Assembly: GCA_022825195.1 (NCBI GenBank)
Contig: JAJDYL010000067.1
Coordinates: 1 to 61,246 of the forward strand
Source: Alphaproteobacteria bacterium
GTDB taxonomy: Bacteria > Pseudomonadota > Alphaproteobacteria > Bin95
DNA length: 61,246 bases
Direction of reading: 5' to 3'
Part shown: positions 23,564 through 33,340 of the stretch, in pieces
How the letters are laid out: each line of letters begins with the position of its first letter
Numbering within the stretch: position 1 is the first letter of the stretch
Program-made: the position numbers and the translations under genes
Notes under the pieces: generated by a model
What the model was told of the DNA's origin: nothing
What the model saw: the letters and a program-made list of their open reading frames with translations, nothing else
Databases searched by the model: none

Positions 23564-24985
23564 GTGCAGCAGCGCAAGCGGGAAACGAATCTACAAGCGA
23601 TCGAACAAATCGTGCGGGGTCGCCATGAAGGCGTGACCATGCAGGAAATCGCCCGGACGCTGGAGGCAGCGCCGCCGCGCCGTACCCTGCAATACCGCCT
23701 CAAGACGCTCGTCGACAGCGGACGCCTCGTCATGGAGGGTTCGGGCCGGTGGGCGCGTTACCGGGCTCCGACGCTGATGCTGTCGGAGTCGCCCGACTTT
23801 CTTGTTTTTGCGGAGCCGGAGCGGCCGTTCGTGGGCGCCGTTCCGGAGAAGCCCGCAGCAGAAGCTCAACCGCTTTCCGAGGCGGGCGCGGAAATCCTGG
23901 AATATGTGCGGCGCCCGGTGACGGCCCGCCAGCCGGTCGGCTACGACCCGGAGTTCCTGTTCTCGTACCGGCCCAATGACAGCTCCTACCTGTCGAAGAA
24001 CGAGCGGGCGCAACTTTGGCAAGCCGGTCGCGCGAGCGTCGGCGAACAGCCCGCGGGCACCTACGCCAAGCAGATACTCAACCGCCTGTTGATCGACCTT
24101 TCGTGGAATTCGAGCCGCCTCGAGGGGAACACCTACTCGCTGCTCGACACCCTGCGCCTCATCGAGGCCGGCGAGGCGGCGGAGGGAAAGGACCGGCGCG
24201 ACGCGCAGATGATCCTTAACCACAAGAGCGCGATCGAGTTTCTCGTCGATGCGGCGGAGGACATCGGCTTCGACCGCTACACGATCCTCAATCTGCATGC
24301 GGCGCTGGCGGAGAATCTGCTGCCCGACCCGGATGCGCCCGGCCGTCTGCGGCGGTCTGGCGTGGGCATCTACGGTTCGGTGTTCCATCCGCTGGAAGCC
24401 CCGCAGCTTGTCGAAGAATGTTTCGGACGGCTGCTCGCTTCCGCAGCCGCTATCGAGGACCCGTTCGAGCAGGCCTTTTTCGCGATGGTTCACTTCCCCT
24501 ATCTGCAAGCGTTCGACGACGTCAACAAGCGGGTGTCCCGCCTCGCCGCGAACATCCCGCTCATCAGGGCGAATCTCGCGCCCTTGTCGTTCGAGGACGT
24601 GCCGCGGGACCTCTACACGGAAGCCATTCTCGGCGTTTATGAACTGAGGCGGGTCGAACTGCTTCGCGATGTGTTCCTGTGGGCGTACCGGCGTTCGGCT
24701 GCCCGCTACGGTGCGGTACGGCAGTCGCTGGGCGAGCCCGATCCCGTCCGGCTGCGGCACCGGGCGGCGCTGCGCGAAGTCGTCGGCGCGGTCATTCGCG
24801 CGCGCATGGACAAGGCGCAGGCCAACGCCCATGTCGAACTCTGGACTGCACAGAACATCGCCGGGCCGGACCGCGGGCGCTTCTGCGAGATCGCCGAGCG
24901 CGAACTCCTCAGCCTGCATGAGGGCAATTTCGCCCGCTACCGCGTCAGGCCGTCCGAATTCGCGGCCTGGCAGGAGGTGTGGTGA
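23564..24985 (+). CDS. Fic-domain protein with N-terminal winged helix and altered Fic motif
   Basis: A 473-residue protein: N-terminal HTH/winged-helix region (about 5-65, GVTMQEIARTLEAAP then RTLQYRLKTLVDSGRLV), linker, an inhibitory-helix motif SSRLEGN at 183-189 (family S/TxxxE-G/N), and a Fic core at about 250-340. Fic AMP-transferases carry HPFxDGNGRxxR; the aligned segment here is QAFDDVNKRVSR, so the catalytic His is replaced by Gln although D, N and both Arg remain. GTG start at 23564, preceded by TTGGAGCGG. It is probably cytoplasmic and self-regulated through the repeated sites upstream. Enzymatic activity is doubtful. Confidence 0.85.
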   Translation: MQQRKRETNLQAIEQIVRGRHEGVTMQEIARTLEAAPPRRTLQYRLKTLVDSGRLVMEGSGRWARYRAPTLMLSESPDFLVFAEPERPFVGAVPEKPAAEAQPLSEAGAEILEYVRRPVTARQPVGYDPEFLFSYRPNDSSYLSKNERAQLWQAGRASVGEQPAGTYAKQILNRLLIDLSWNSSRLEGNTYSLLDTLRLIEAGEAAEGKDRRDAQMILNHKSAIEFLVDAAEDIGFDRYTILNLHAALAENLLPDPDAPGRLRRSGVGIYGSVFHPLEAPQLVEECFGRLLASAAAIEDPFEQAFFAMVHFPYLQAFDDVNKRVSRLAANIPLIRANLAPLSFEDVPRDLYTEAILGVYELRRVELLRDVFLWAYRRSAARYGAVRQSLGEPDPVRLRHRAALREVVGAVIRARMDKAQANAHVELWTAQNIAGPDRGRFCEIAERELLSLHEGNFARYRVRPSEFAAWQEVW

Positions 24986-25012
24986 CAGCAGCCGGCGCGT
25001 GCGGCTTTCGGA

Positions 25013-26224
25013 TTACGCCCGTCGCCGCTCCGTCAGTGCGACGCCGGCCTCGATGAGGGTCTCGACTTCCGCTGCGGCATAACCGGCTTCAGCCAGCACC
25101 TCGCGGGTGGCGTTGCCGAAGACGGGCGGGGCGGCGCGCACGCTGCCGGGCGTGCGCGAGAGCTTGGCGGCGATGCCGGGTGCCTCCCACTCGTCGCCTT
25201 CGACCGAAGCGCGCATGCCCCGGTGCAGCGTGTGCGGGTGGGTGAAGACCTCGGGGATGGCGTTGACCGGCCCCGCCGGGACGCCCTGGCGGAGCAGCGT
25301 CTCGCAGAGCGCGTCGCAGTTGAAATCCGCGAGCCTCGCCTCCAGCAGCGGCTTCAGTTCGGCGCGGTTGCGCGACCGTGCGGCATTGTCCGCAAAGCGG
25401 GCGTCCTCGGCCAGCTCGCCCGCGCCGATGGCGTTGCAGAAGCGCGCCCACTGGCCGTTATTGCCGATGGCGAGGAAGGCCTGCTTGTCGCGCGTGCGGA
25501 AGGCGTCATAGGGGTAGATGTTGGGGTGCGCATTGCCGGTAATCGCCGGCTCCCTGCCGGACATGAGCCAGTTCGGCGCCTGCGGGTGCAGCAGGGCGAC
25601 GGCGCAGTCGTAGAGCGTGAGGTCGAGGAATTGGCCGCGCCCGGACCGCTCGCGTTCGAGCAGCGCCATGAGGATGGCGATGACGGCATTCAGGCCGGTG
25701 CCCATATCCACCATCGGCGTGCCGACGCGCACGGGCCCGCTCTCGGGCGAACCGTTGACGCTCATCATGCCGGACATCGCCTGGATCACGGCATCGTAGC
25801 CGGGGAAGCCGCCGAGCGGCCCGTCCGCGCCGAAGCCGGTGATGCGGCAATGCACCAGACGGGGAAAGCGCCGGCTCAGCACCTCCTCGTAGCCGAGGCC
25901 CCACTTCTCCAGCGTGCCGGGCTTGAAGTTCTCGGCGATGACGTCCGCGCCCTCCAGCAGGCGCATCAGCACCGCCTTGCCCTCATCCCTGGAAAGGTCG
26001 AGGCCGATGGAACGCTTGTTGCGGTTGACGCCCTGGAAATAGGCCGCCTCGCCGTCGGCGCGGAACGGCGGGCCCCAGTCCCGGGTCTCGTCACCCTGCG
26101 GCGGCTCGACCTTTACGACCTCCGCACCGTGATCGGCGAGGATCATGGTGCAGTAGGGGCCGCCGAGTACCCGCGTGCAGTCGATCACGCGATAGCCGGC
26201 GAGCGCCCCTGCGGAATGCGGCAT
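25013..26224 (-). CDS. CaiB/BaiF (family III) CoA-transferase
   Basis: A 403-residue CoA-transferase. YRVIDCTRVLGGPYCTMILADHGAEVVKVE is the N-terminal signature, followed by GVNRNKRSIGLDLS, VIAENFKPGTLEKWG and the catalytic-Asp segment PMVDMGTGLNAVIAI. Its closest functional types are formyl-CoA:oxalate or succinyl-CoA-dependent transferases; the acids are not predictable. It converges on the Fic gene with a 27-bp gap and diverges from the SAF-domain oxidoreductase over 129 bp. Confidence 0.9.
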   Translation of the reverse strand: MPHSAGALAGYRVIDCTRVLGGPYCTMILADHGAEVVKVEPPQGDETRDWGPPFRADGEAAYFQGVNRNKRSIGLDLSRDEGKAVLMRLLEGADVIAENFKPGTLEKWGLGYEEVLSRRFPRLVHCRITGFGADGPLGGFPGYDAVIQAMSGMMSVNGSPESGPVRVGTPMVDMGTGLNAVIAILMALLERERSGRGQFLDLTLYDCAVALLHPQAPNWLMSGREPAITGNAHPNIYPYDAFRTRDKQAFLAIGNNGQWARFCNAIGAGELAEDARFADNAARSRNRAELKPLLEARLADFNCDALCETLLRQGVPAGPVNAIPEVFTHPHTLHRGMRASVEGDEWEAPGIAAKLSRTPGSVRAAPPVFGNATREVLAEAGYAAAEVETLIEAGVALTERRRA

Positions 26225-26353
26225 GGCAACGGGACTCCTCAGGACAAGCGAAAGAGACGCGAAACCTAGCGACTGCGGCTCTGGCTCGAAAGCCTGTCTT
26301 GATGCTGCCCTGTTCGTCGTCTAGCTACGGGGGCGCGGAGCGGGAGGATAAGG

Positions 26354-27694
26354 ATGAACCTGTCCAGGATGTTGGCGGCGCGGGCCGCAGAAGGGCGGCC
26401 GGTGCGGGTCGGCGTGATCGGCTGCGGCAAATTCGGTGCCATGTTCCTCTCCCAGGCCGGCCGGACGACGGGCATGCATGTCGTCGGCGTGGCCGACCTG
26501 GACCTCGAACGGGCGCGCTCCCAGCTGGCGCGCATAAACTGGCCGGCGGAGCGATACGGCGCCGCCTCCTTCGCTGACGCCTTCAGCGACGGCACCACGT
26601 TTCTGACCGAGGACGCCCAGGCGCTTGTCGCAACCGACGGCGTCGAGGTGGTCGTGGAGGCGACGGGCAATCCGGCCGCCGGCATCCGCCATGCGCTCGC
26701 CTGCTTCGAGGCCGGGCGCCATATCGTCATGGTGAATGTCGAGGCGGACGTGCTCGCCGGGCCGCTGCTGGCGCGAAGGGCGAAGGAGGCCGGCGTGGCC
26801 TGCGCCATGGCCTATGGCGACCAGCCGGCGCTGATCTACGAGATGGTCGACTGGGCGCGCACCTGCGGGCTGGAAGTCGTGGCGGCCGGCAAGGGCACCA
26901 AGCATATGGCGCACTACCACCAGTCCACCCCGGAGACCGTGTGGGAATATTACGGCATCGACGCCGAGCGGGCGGCGCTTGGCGGCATGAACGCGCAGAT
27001 GTTCAACTCCTTCGTGGACGGCACCAAGTCCGGCATCGAAATGGCGGCCGTCGCCAATGCGACGGGGCTCAATGTGCCTCGCAAGGGCCTGTCCTTCCGG
27101 CCCGCCTCCGTTTACGAGCTTGCGGACCTGCTGAAGCCCGAGGCCGACGGCGGCACGCTGGAGGGGCGCGGCGGCTATGTGGAGGTGATTTCCTGTTTCG
27201 GCGCGAACGGGCAGGAGGTGCCGAATCACCTGCGCCAGGGGGTTTACGTCACCTTTGCGGGCGCGGACGAGTATGTGCGGCGCTGTTTCGCCGAATACCA
27301 CGTCTCCACCGACGAGAGCGGCGAATATGCGGCGCTCTGGCGGCCCTCGCACCTGATCGGCCTCGAACTGGGCGTGTCGGTGGCAACCGCTGCGCTGCGC
27401 GGCGAGTCGACAGGCCAGGCGGAAAGTTGGGCCGGCGATGTTGTCGCCACCGCGAAACGCGACCTCAGGGCCGGCGAAATGCTGGACGGGGAAGGCGGCT
27501 ACTGCGTCTGGGGCAAGCTGATGCCGGCGGCGGACTCGCTGGCGCTCGGCGGGCTGCCCATCGGTCTTTCCCACGGCGTGCGGCTCCGCAACGCCATACC
27601 CGTCGGCCGGCCCGTGACCTGGGACGATGTGGAGATCGACCCGAACGACCCGACGGTCGCCTTCCGGCGCGAGATGGAGCGCGCCTTCGCTTGA
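26354..27694 (+). CDS. NAD(P)-dependent homoserine-dehydrogenase-like oxidoreductase with C-terminal SAF domain
   Basis: A 446-residue protein with a Rossmann domain (VGVIGCGKFGAMF, about 17-29), a central catalytic region (AGKGTKHMAHYHQSTPETV, ADGGTLEGRG), and a C-terminal SAF-like domain (TAKRDLRAGEMLDGEGGYCVWGKL then LRNAIPVGRPVTWDDV). SAF domains occur in sialate synthases, antifreeze-like proteins and some sugar-acid enzymes. The family is poorly characterised, and reaction and substrate are not inferable. ATG 26354 has GGGAGGATAAGG before it. Its stop overlaps the zapE start (TTGA), an unusual partner. Confidence 0.82.
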   Translation: MNLSRMLAARAAEGRPVRVGVIGCGKFGAMFLSQAGRTTGMHVVGVADLDLERARSQLARINWPAERYGAASFADAFSDGTTFLTEDAQALVATDGVEVVVEATGNPAAGIRHALACFEAGRHIVMVNVEADVLAGPLLARRAKEAGVACAMAYGDQPALIYEMVDWARTCGLEVVAAGKGTKHMAHYHQSTPETVWEYYGIDAERAALGGMNAQMFNSFVDGTKSGIEMAAVANATGLNVPRKGLSFRPASVYELADLLKPEADGGTLEGRGGYVEVISCFGANGQEVPNHLRQGVYVTFAGADEYVRRCFAEYHVSTDESGEYAALWRPSHLIGLELGVSVATAALRGESTGQAESWAGDVVATAKRDLRAGEMLDGEGGYCVWGKLMPAADSLALGGLPIGLSHGVRLRNAIPVGRPVTWDDVEIDPNDPTVAFRREMERAFA

Positions 27695-28830
27695 CGGGAG
27701 GCGCCGTATCGGAGGCCGCAGCAGGACCGCTGCCGGCCTGGCGCGCGCAGGTCGAGGCGAAGGCGCTGAGCGGCGACCCCGACCAGGAAGTCTGCGCGCG
27801 GGCTCTGCAGGACCTGCATGACGCGCTGGGCTCCGCCGCCGGCCCGAAATCGGGCGGGCTGCTGGCCCGGTTCGGACTGGCGCGCCGGCCCGAACCGGAA
27901 GCGCAGGCGCCTCAGGGCGTCTACATCCACGGCGCGGTCGGGCGCGGCAAGTCGATGCTGATGGACCTGTTCTTCGAGACCGCGCCGGTCCGGCAAAAGC
28001 GCCGGGTCCATTTCCACGCCTTCATGGCGGAGGTCCATGACCGCGCCCACCGGATGAGGAAACGGTCCGGCGACCCGATCCCGAAGCTTGCCGCGCAGGT
28101 GGCCGAACAAGCGACCCTGCTTTGTTTCGACGAGTTCCAGGTGGACAACATCGCCGACGCCATGATTCTCGGCAGGCTGTTCGAGGCGCTGCTCGCCCGG
28201 GGAGTCATCGTGGTCGCGACCTCCAATACGGCGCCAGCCGACCTCTACCGCAACGGTCTGCAGCGCGAGCGTTTCCTGCCCTTCATCGACATGCTGCAGG
28301 AGCATCTGCAGGTGCTCGAACTGGCAGGCAGCGACGATCACAGGCTGGCCCGGCTGAGGGGAAGGAAGGTCTATCACCAGCCGCTCGACGCTGCTGCGGA
28401 GGAACAACTCGACCGGGCGTTTCGCGACCTCACCGATCTCGACCGGGGCGCGCCCGACACGCTTTCGGTGCGGGGGCGGGACATCGCCGTGCCGGAAGCC
28501 GCGCGCGGCGTGGCGCGCTTCCATTTCGACGACCTTTGCCGCAAGCCGCTCGGCGCCGGAGACTATCTGGCGCTGGCAGCGCGGTTTCACACCTTCATCG
28601 TCGCCGGCGTGCCGGCAATGCGCCCGGAAGAGCGCAACGAGGCGCGCCGCTTCATCAACCTGATCGACGCCCTTTACGAGGCGCGCTGCAATCTCGTGCT
28701 GTCCGCCGCGGCCGCGCCGCAGGGCCTCTATCCGCGCGGCCTCGGGGCGGACATATTTCGCCGCACGACATCGCGCTTGATCGAGATGCAGGCGGAGGAC
28801 TATATCGCCCGCCGCCACATGGCCGCCTGA
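27691..28830 (+). CDS. zapE: ZapE / AFG1-family ATPase
   Basis: A 379-residue AAA-type ATPase, cell-division or mitochondrial-type quality-control protein. Walker A is GAVGRGKSML (about 81-90), Walker B LLCFDEFQVDN, sensor-1 region VVATSNTAPADLYRNGLQR. RRFINLIDALYEARCNLVLSA at the C-terminus is typical. The best start is TTG 27691, whose TTGA overlaps the preceding stop; no closer ATG exists before the family sequence. zapE upstream of mdh and the suc genes is a common alphaproteobacterial order. Confidence 0.9.
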   Translation: MTGGAVSEAAAGPLPAWRAQVEAKALSGDPDQEVCARALQDLHDALGSAAGPKSGGLLARFGLARRPEPEAQAPQGVYIHGAVGRGKSMLMDLFFETAPVRQKRRVHFHAFMAEVHDRAHRMRKRSGDPIPKLAAQVAEQATLLCFDEFQVDNIADAMILGRLFEALLARGVIVVATSNTAPADLYRNGLQRERFLPFIDMLQEHLQVLELAGSDDHRLARLRGRKVYHQPLDAAAEEQLDRAFRDLTDLDRGAPDTLSVRGRDIAVPEAARGVARFHFDDLCRKPLGAGDYLALAARFHTFIVAGVPAMRPEERNEARRFINLIDALYEARCNLVLSAAAAPQGLYPRGLGADIFRRTTSRLIEMQAEDYIARRHMAA

Positions 28831-28873
28831 GCTCCGGCCTCCGGCTGACAAATCTCCCGCGCGAGGTGCCCCC

Positions 28874-30142
28874 ATGCCCGTCTATCTGGGGCCTATCCTG
28901 CCGATCCTGGCAGCGGCGGCGCTCATCCAGCTCGGCAACGGACTGCTCACCGCCCTGATCGGCGTGAGGCTGGAGAGCGCCGGCTTCGCGGCCTCGGTGG
29001 CGGGGCTGGTGACGACCGCCTATTTCGCGGGCCAGCTTGGCGGGTCCGCTCTCTCCGGCCGGGTGATAGACCGCGTCGGCCATATCCGCGCCTTCGCGAG
29101 CTTCGCGACCGTGCTTTCCGCGGCAGCGCTGATCTATGCGCTCGTGGACGGGCCCTTTGTCTGGTCGGCGGTGCGCTTCGCGAACGGCTTTGCAATGGCG
29201 GGCGTTCTGCTGGCAATGGAAAGCTGGCTCAACCATGTGTCCGGCAATGCCCGGCGGGGCTCTGCGCTCTCCGCCTACATGATGGCGGTTTACGCCGCGC
29301 TCGGCACCGGCCCGCTGCTGATGATGGTCGCGAACCCGGACGGGTTCGCCCTTTTCAGCATCGCGTCCATTCTGCTGGGCCTGTCGCTGTTGCCGATGTC
29401 GCTCTCCAACCGGGCGCAACCCGGAGTGGCGCAGCCGTCGCGGCTTCGCTTCCGCGACCTCCTGCGCATCTCTCCGCTCGGGATGGCGGCCGCGGTGCTG
29501 GCAGGCGCCATGATCGGACCGCTGCACGGGCTGACGCCCGTCTATGCCGTCTCCGCCGGGCATGGCGTATCCGGCGCGGCGGCGCTCTGGCTCGCGCTCA
29601 TCGGAGGCGGTTTCGTACTCTCGTTCCCGATAGGCAGGCTTTCGGACCGCATCGAACGCCGGGTCGTGATGGCCGGGGTCTGTTTCGCCTCGCTCGCCGC
29701 GGCGCTCGTCTTCCGGGCGCTCGGCGACGGCTCGCTGGAGTTGCTGATGATCTTCGGCGCGGTGTTCGGAGGCCTGATCTTCTCTGTCTATCCGCTCGCG
29801 GCCGCACACACCAACGACCGCCTTCCGCCGGAGGACAGCGTACCGGCTTCGGCGGGGCTGCTCATCGCATTCGGAGCAGGCGCCGTGGTCGGGCCGCCGG
29901 TCTCCGCGCTTGCCATGGACCTTGCGGGCGCGGGCGCGCTGTTCGACAGCGTGGCCTGTGCTGCGGCGGCGCTCGGCGTGTTCGCCCTCTATCGCAGGAC
30001 CCGGCGGGCGGATGCGGACGAGGCGGACAAGGGCGCCTTCATCGTGCTGCCGCGCACTTCGCCCGCAGCCTACGAAATGGACCCCTGGTCGGGGGATGCC
30101 GCCGCTGGCGAGCCGCTTGTCGGAGAGGATGAAAGCCAGTAG
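28874..30142 (+). CDS. MFS transporter
   Basis: A 422-residue 12-helix transporter of the YcaD-like group, with FAASVAGLVTTAYFAGQLGGS at helices 1-2 and a GRVIDRVGHIRAFA cytoplasmic loop. The last 45 residues are soluble and acidic (DADEADKGAF, DPWSGDAAAGEPLVGEDESQ), a tail often seen in alphaproteobacterial members. It lies between zapE (43 bp) and mdh (42 bp). Substrate unknown. Confidence 0.87.
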   Translation: MPVYLGPILPILAAAALIQLGNGLLTALIGVRLESAGFAASVAGLVTTAYFAGQLGGSALSGRVIDRVGHIRAFASFATVLSAAALIYALVDGPFVWSAVRFANGFAMAGVLLAMESWLNHVSGNARRGSALSAYMMAVYAALGTGPLLMMVANPDGFALFSIASILLGLSLLPMSLSNRAQPGVAQPSRLRFRDLLRISPLGMAAAVLAGAMIGPLHGLTPVYAVSAGHGVSGAAALWLALIGGGFVLSFPIGRLSDRIERRVVMAGVCFASLAAALVFRALGDGSLELLMIFGAVFGGLIFSVYPLAAAHTNDRLPPEDSVPASAGLLIAFGAGAVVGPPVSALAMDLAGAGALFDSVACAAAALGVFALYRRTRRADADEADKGAFIVLPRTSPAAYEMDPWSGDAAAGEPLVGEDESQ

Positions 30143-30184
30143 GTTGCGGGCCGCAGCGGCGTCGCGGCGATTGGGGTGATTTGA

Positions 30185-31150
<966 letters not shown>

Positions 31151-31179
31151 CGCGGATGAAGGGGCCGGTTTCCCCGATG

Positions 31180-31193
31180 GGGGCGATCGCCCC
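31180..31193. other. Perfect palindrome GGGGCGATCGCCCC between mdh and sucC
   Basis: A 14-bp perfect palindrome in the largest internal gap of the TCA block, within a longer GGCCGG...CCGGCC-type inverted arrangement (31161-31202). It could form an mRNA hairpin affecting the mdh/sucC ratio, but no U-tract follows. Confidence 0.3.
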
Positions 31194-31256
31194 GGCGGCC
31201 GGAAAAAACGACGGAGCGGGTCGCATGGCAATAGCGTGCGCGCAGCGCAGCGCCGG

Positions 31257-32423
31257 ATGAATATTCACGAATACCAGGCGAAGGGCGTGCTTGCGCGTTT
31301 CGATGTGCCGGTGCCGCGCGGGCATGTCGCCTACACCGTGGACGAGGCCGTCGAGGGCGCCGAAAGGCTCGGCGGCCCGGTGTGGGTGGTCAAGGCGCAG
31401 ATTCACGCCGGCGGGCGCGGCAAGGCCGGCGGCGTCAGGCTGGTGCGCTCGGTTCCGGAGGTGCGGGAGGCGGCGGCCGCGCTGCTCGGCAGCACGCTCG
31501 TTACCCACCAGACGGGCCCCGAGGGGCAGACGGTCAAGCGCATCTATGTCGAGGAAGGCTGCGACATCGCCCGCGAACTCTACTTCTCGATGCTCGTGGA
31601 CCGGACCGGCGGCCGCGTCACGGTCGTCGCTTCCACCGAAGGCGGCATGAATATCGAGGAGGTGGCCGCGGCGACGCCGGAGAAGATCGTGACCTTTCCG
31701 ATCGACCCGGCGACCGGCGTGCAGCCGCATCACGGTCGCCGCCTGGCCTACGGATTCGGGCTCGGAACGGCCGGGACCGGCCGGGCGGCGGGGCTGCTCG
31801 CCAATCTCTACCGCGCGTTCACGGAACTCGACGCCAGCCTGATCGAGATCAACCCGCTCGTCGTGACCGGCGGGGGTGAACTCCTGGCGCTGGATGCGAA
31901 GATGAGCTTCGACGACAATGCGCTATTCCGCCAGCACGGTGTGGAGGAACTGCGCGACGAGGACGAGGAAACGCCGGTCGAGAGGCAGGCGGAGGCTCTC
32001 GGCTTCAGCTATGTCAAGCTCGACGGCAATATCGGCTGCATGGTGAATGGCGCCGGCCTCGCCATGGCGACGATGGACATCATCAAGCTGCAGGGGGCGG
32101 AACCCGCCAACTTCCTCGATGTCGGGGGCGGGGCGGACAAGGAGCGCGTCGTCAGCGCGTTCAAGATCATCCTCTCCGACCCCAATGTAGAGGCCATTCT
32201 GGTCAATATCTTCGGCGGCATCATGCAATGCGACGTGATCGCGGACGGCGTGGTGGAAGCCGCCCGCGAAGTCAGTCTAGACGTGCCGCTGGTGGTGCGC
32301 CTCGAAGGCACCAATGTCGAGCAGGGCAAGCGCATCCTGGCGCGCTCCGGGCTGCCGATCACCGCTGCGGACGATCTGGGCGAGGCGGCGGCCAGGGTCG
32401 TGGCGGCGGTCGGGGAGGGCTGA
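31257..32423 (+). CDS. sucC: Succinyl-CoA synthetase beta subunit (ADP/GDP-forming)
   Basis: A 388-residue ATP-grasp subunit starting [33 protein letters not shown] is the nucleotide-binding block, LIEINPLVV and [11 protein letters not shown] the Mg-binding part, and [16 protein letters not shown] the CoA/phosphate-contact part. With sucD it converts succinyl-CoA to succinate with substrate-level phosphorylation. There is no clear ribosome-binding site near ATG 31257; GCGCAGCGCCGG precedes it. sucD follows after 4 bp. Confidence 0.97.
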   Translation: MNIHEYQAKGVLARFDVPVPRGHVAYTVDEAVEGAERLGGPVWVVKAQIHAGGRGKAGGVRLVRSVPEVREAAAALLGSTLVTHQTGPEGQTVKRIYVEEGCDIARELYFSMLVDRTGGRVTVVASTEGGMNIEEVAAATPEKIVTFPIDPATGVQPHHGRRLAYGFGLGTAGTGRAAGLLANLYRAFTELDASLIEINPLVVTGGGELLALDAKMSFDDNALFRQHGVEELRDEDEETPVERQAEALGFSYVKLDGNIGCMVNGAGLAMATMDIIKLQGAEPANFLDVGGGADKERVVSAFKIILSDPNVEAILVNIFGGIMQCDVIADGVVEAAREVSLDVPLVVRLEGTNVEQGKRILARSGLPITAADDLGEAAARVVAAVGEG

Positions 32424-32427
32424 CGCC

Positions 32428-33303
32428 ATGGCGGTGCTGATCGACGAGAACACCCGCGTGATCTGCCAGGGAATTACCGGCAGGCAGGGCACCTTCCATT
32501 CGCAGCAGGCCATCGACTACGGGACGCGGATGGTCGGCGGGGTCGCGCCGGGCAAGGGCGGCCGGCGCCATCTCGGGCTGCCGGTGTTCGACACGGTGGC
32601 CGAGGCGACGGCCGAAACCGGGGCTGACGCAACAGTGATCTACGTGCCGCCGCCCTTCGCAGCGGATGCGATGCTGGAGGCGGCGGCCGCGGAGATTCCG
32701 CTTATCGTCTGCATCACCGAGGGGGTGCCGGTGCTCGACATGGTGCGCGTCAAACGGGCCCTCGCCGGTTCGGGCTCGCGGCTGATCGGGCCGAATTGCC
32801 CGGGAGCCATCACGCCGGAGGCGTGCAAGATCGGCATCATGCCGGGCCATATCCACCGGCGCGGCCGCATCGGCATCGTCTCGCGCTCCGGCACGCTGAC
32901 CTACGAGGCCGTCGCGCAGACCACCGCGGCGGGCCTCGGGCAGTCCACCTGCATCGGCATCGGCGGCGACCCGGTTAACGGCACCGACTTCATCGACTGC
33001 CTGAGGCTGTTCCACGACGATCCGGAAACCGAGGGCATCGTCATCATCGGCGAGATCGGCGGCAGCGCGGAGGAAGACGCAGCGGCGTTCTACGCCGGCT
33101 TGCCGGACCGCAAGCCGGCCGTCGGCTTCATCGCCGGGGCGTCGGCGCCGCCGGGCAAGCGCATGGGCCATGCCGGGGCCATCGTTTCGGGCGGCAAGGG
33201 CACGGCGGCGAACAAGATCAACGCCTTCGCAGAGGCGGGTATTGCGGTCAGCCGGTCCCCGGCGGGGCTGGGCGAGACCATGCTCGAGGCCCTGGGCCGC
33301 TGA
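32428..33303 (+). CDS. sucD: Succinyl-CoA synthetase alpha subunit
   Basis: A 291-residue CoA-binding, phosphohistidine subunit. [14 protein letters not shown] and [11 protein letters not shown] form the CoA site; the active His lies in [18 protein letters not shown] near residue 246, and [10 protein letters not shown] is conserved. It assembles with sucC. The gap to sucC is 4 bp and to sucA 37 bp, where GGGAAGGAGG supplies sucA with a strong ribosome-binding site. Confidence 0.97.
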   Translation: MAVLIDENTRVICQGITGRQGTFHSQQAIDYGTRMVGGVAPGKGGRRHLGLPVFDTVAEATAETGADATVIYVPPPFAADAMLEAAAAEIPLIVCITEGVPVLDMVRVKRALAGSGSRLIGPNCPGAITPEACKIGIMPGHIHRRGRIGIVSRSGTLTYEAVAQTTAAGLGQSTCIGIGGDPVNGTDFIDCLRLFHDDPETEGIVIIGEIGGSAEEDAAAFYAGLPDRKPAVGFIAGASAPPGKRMGHAGAIVSGGKGTAANKINAFAEAGIAVSRSPAGLGETMLEALGR

Positions 33304-33340
33304 CGAGCCTGCGAGGCGGCGGGAAGGAGGTAACGAGGCT

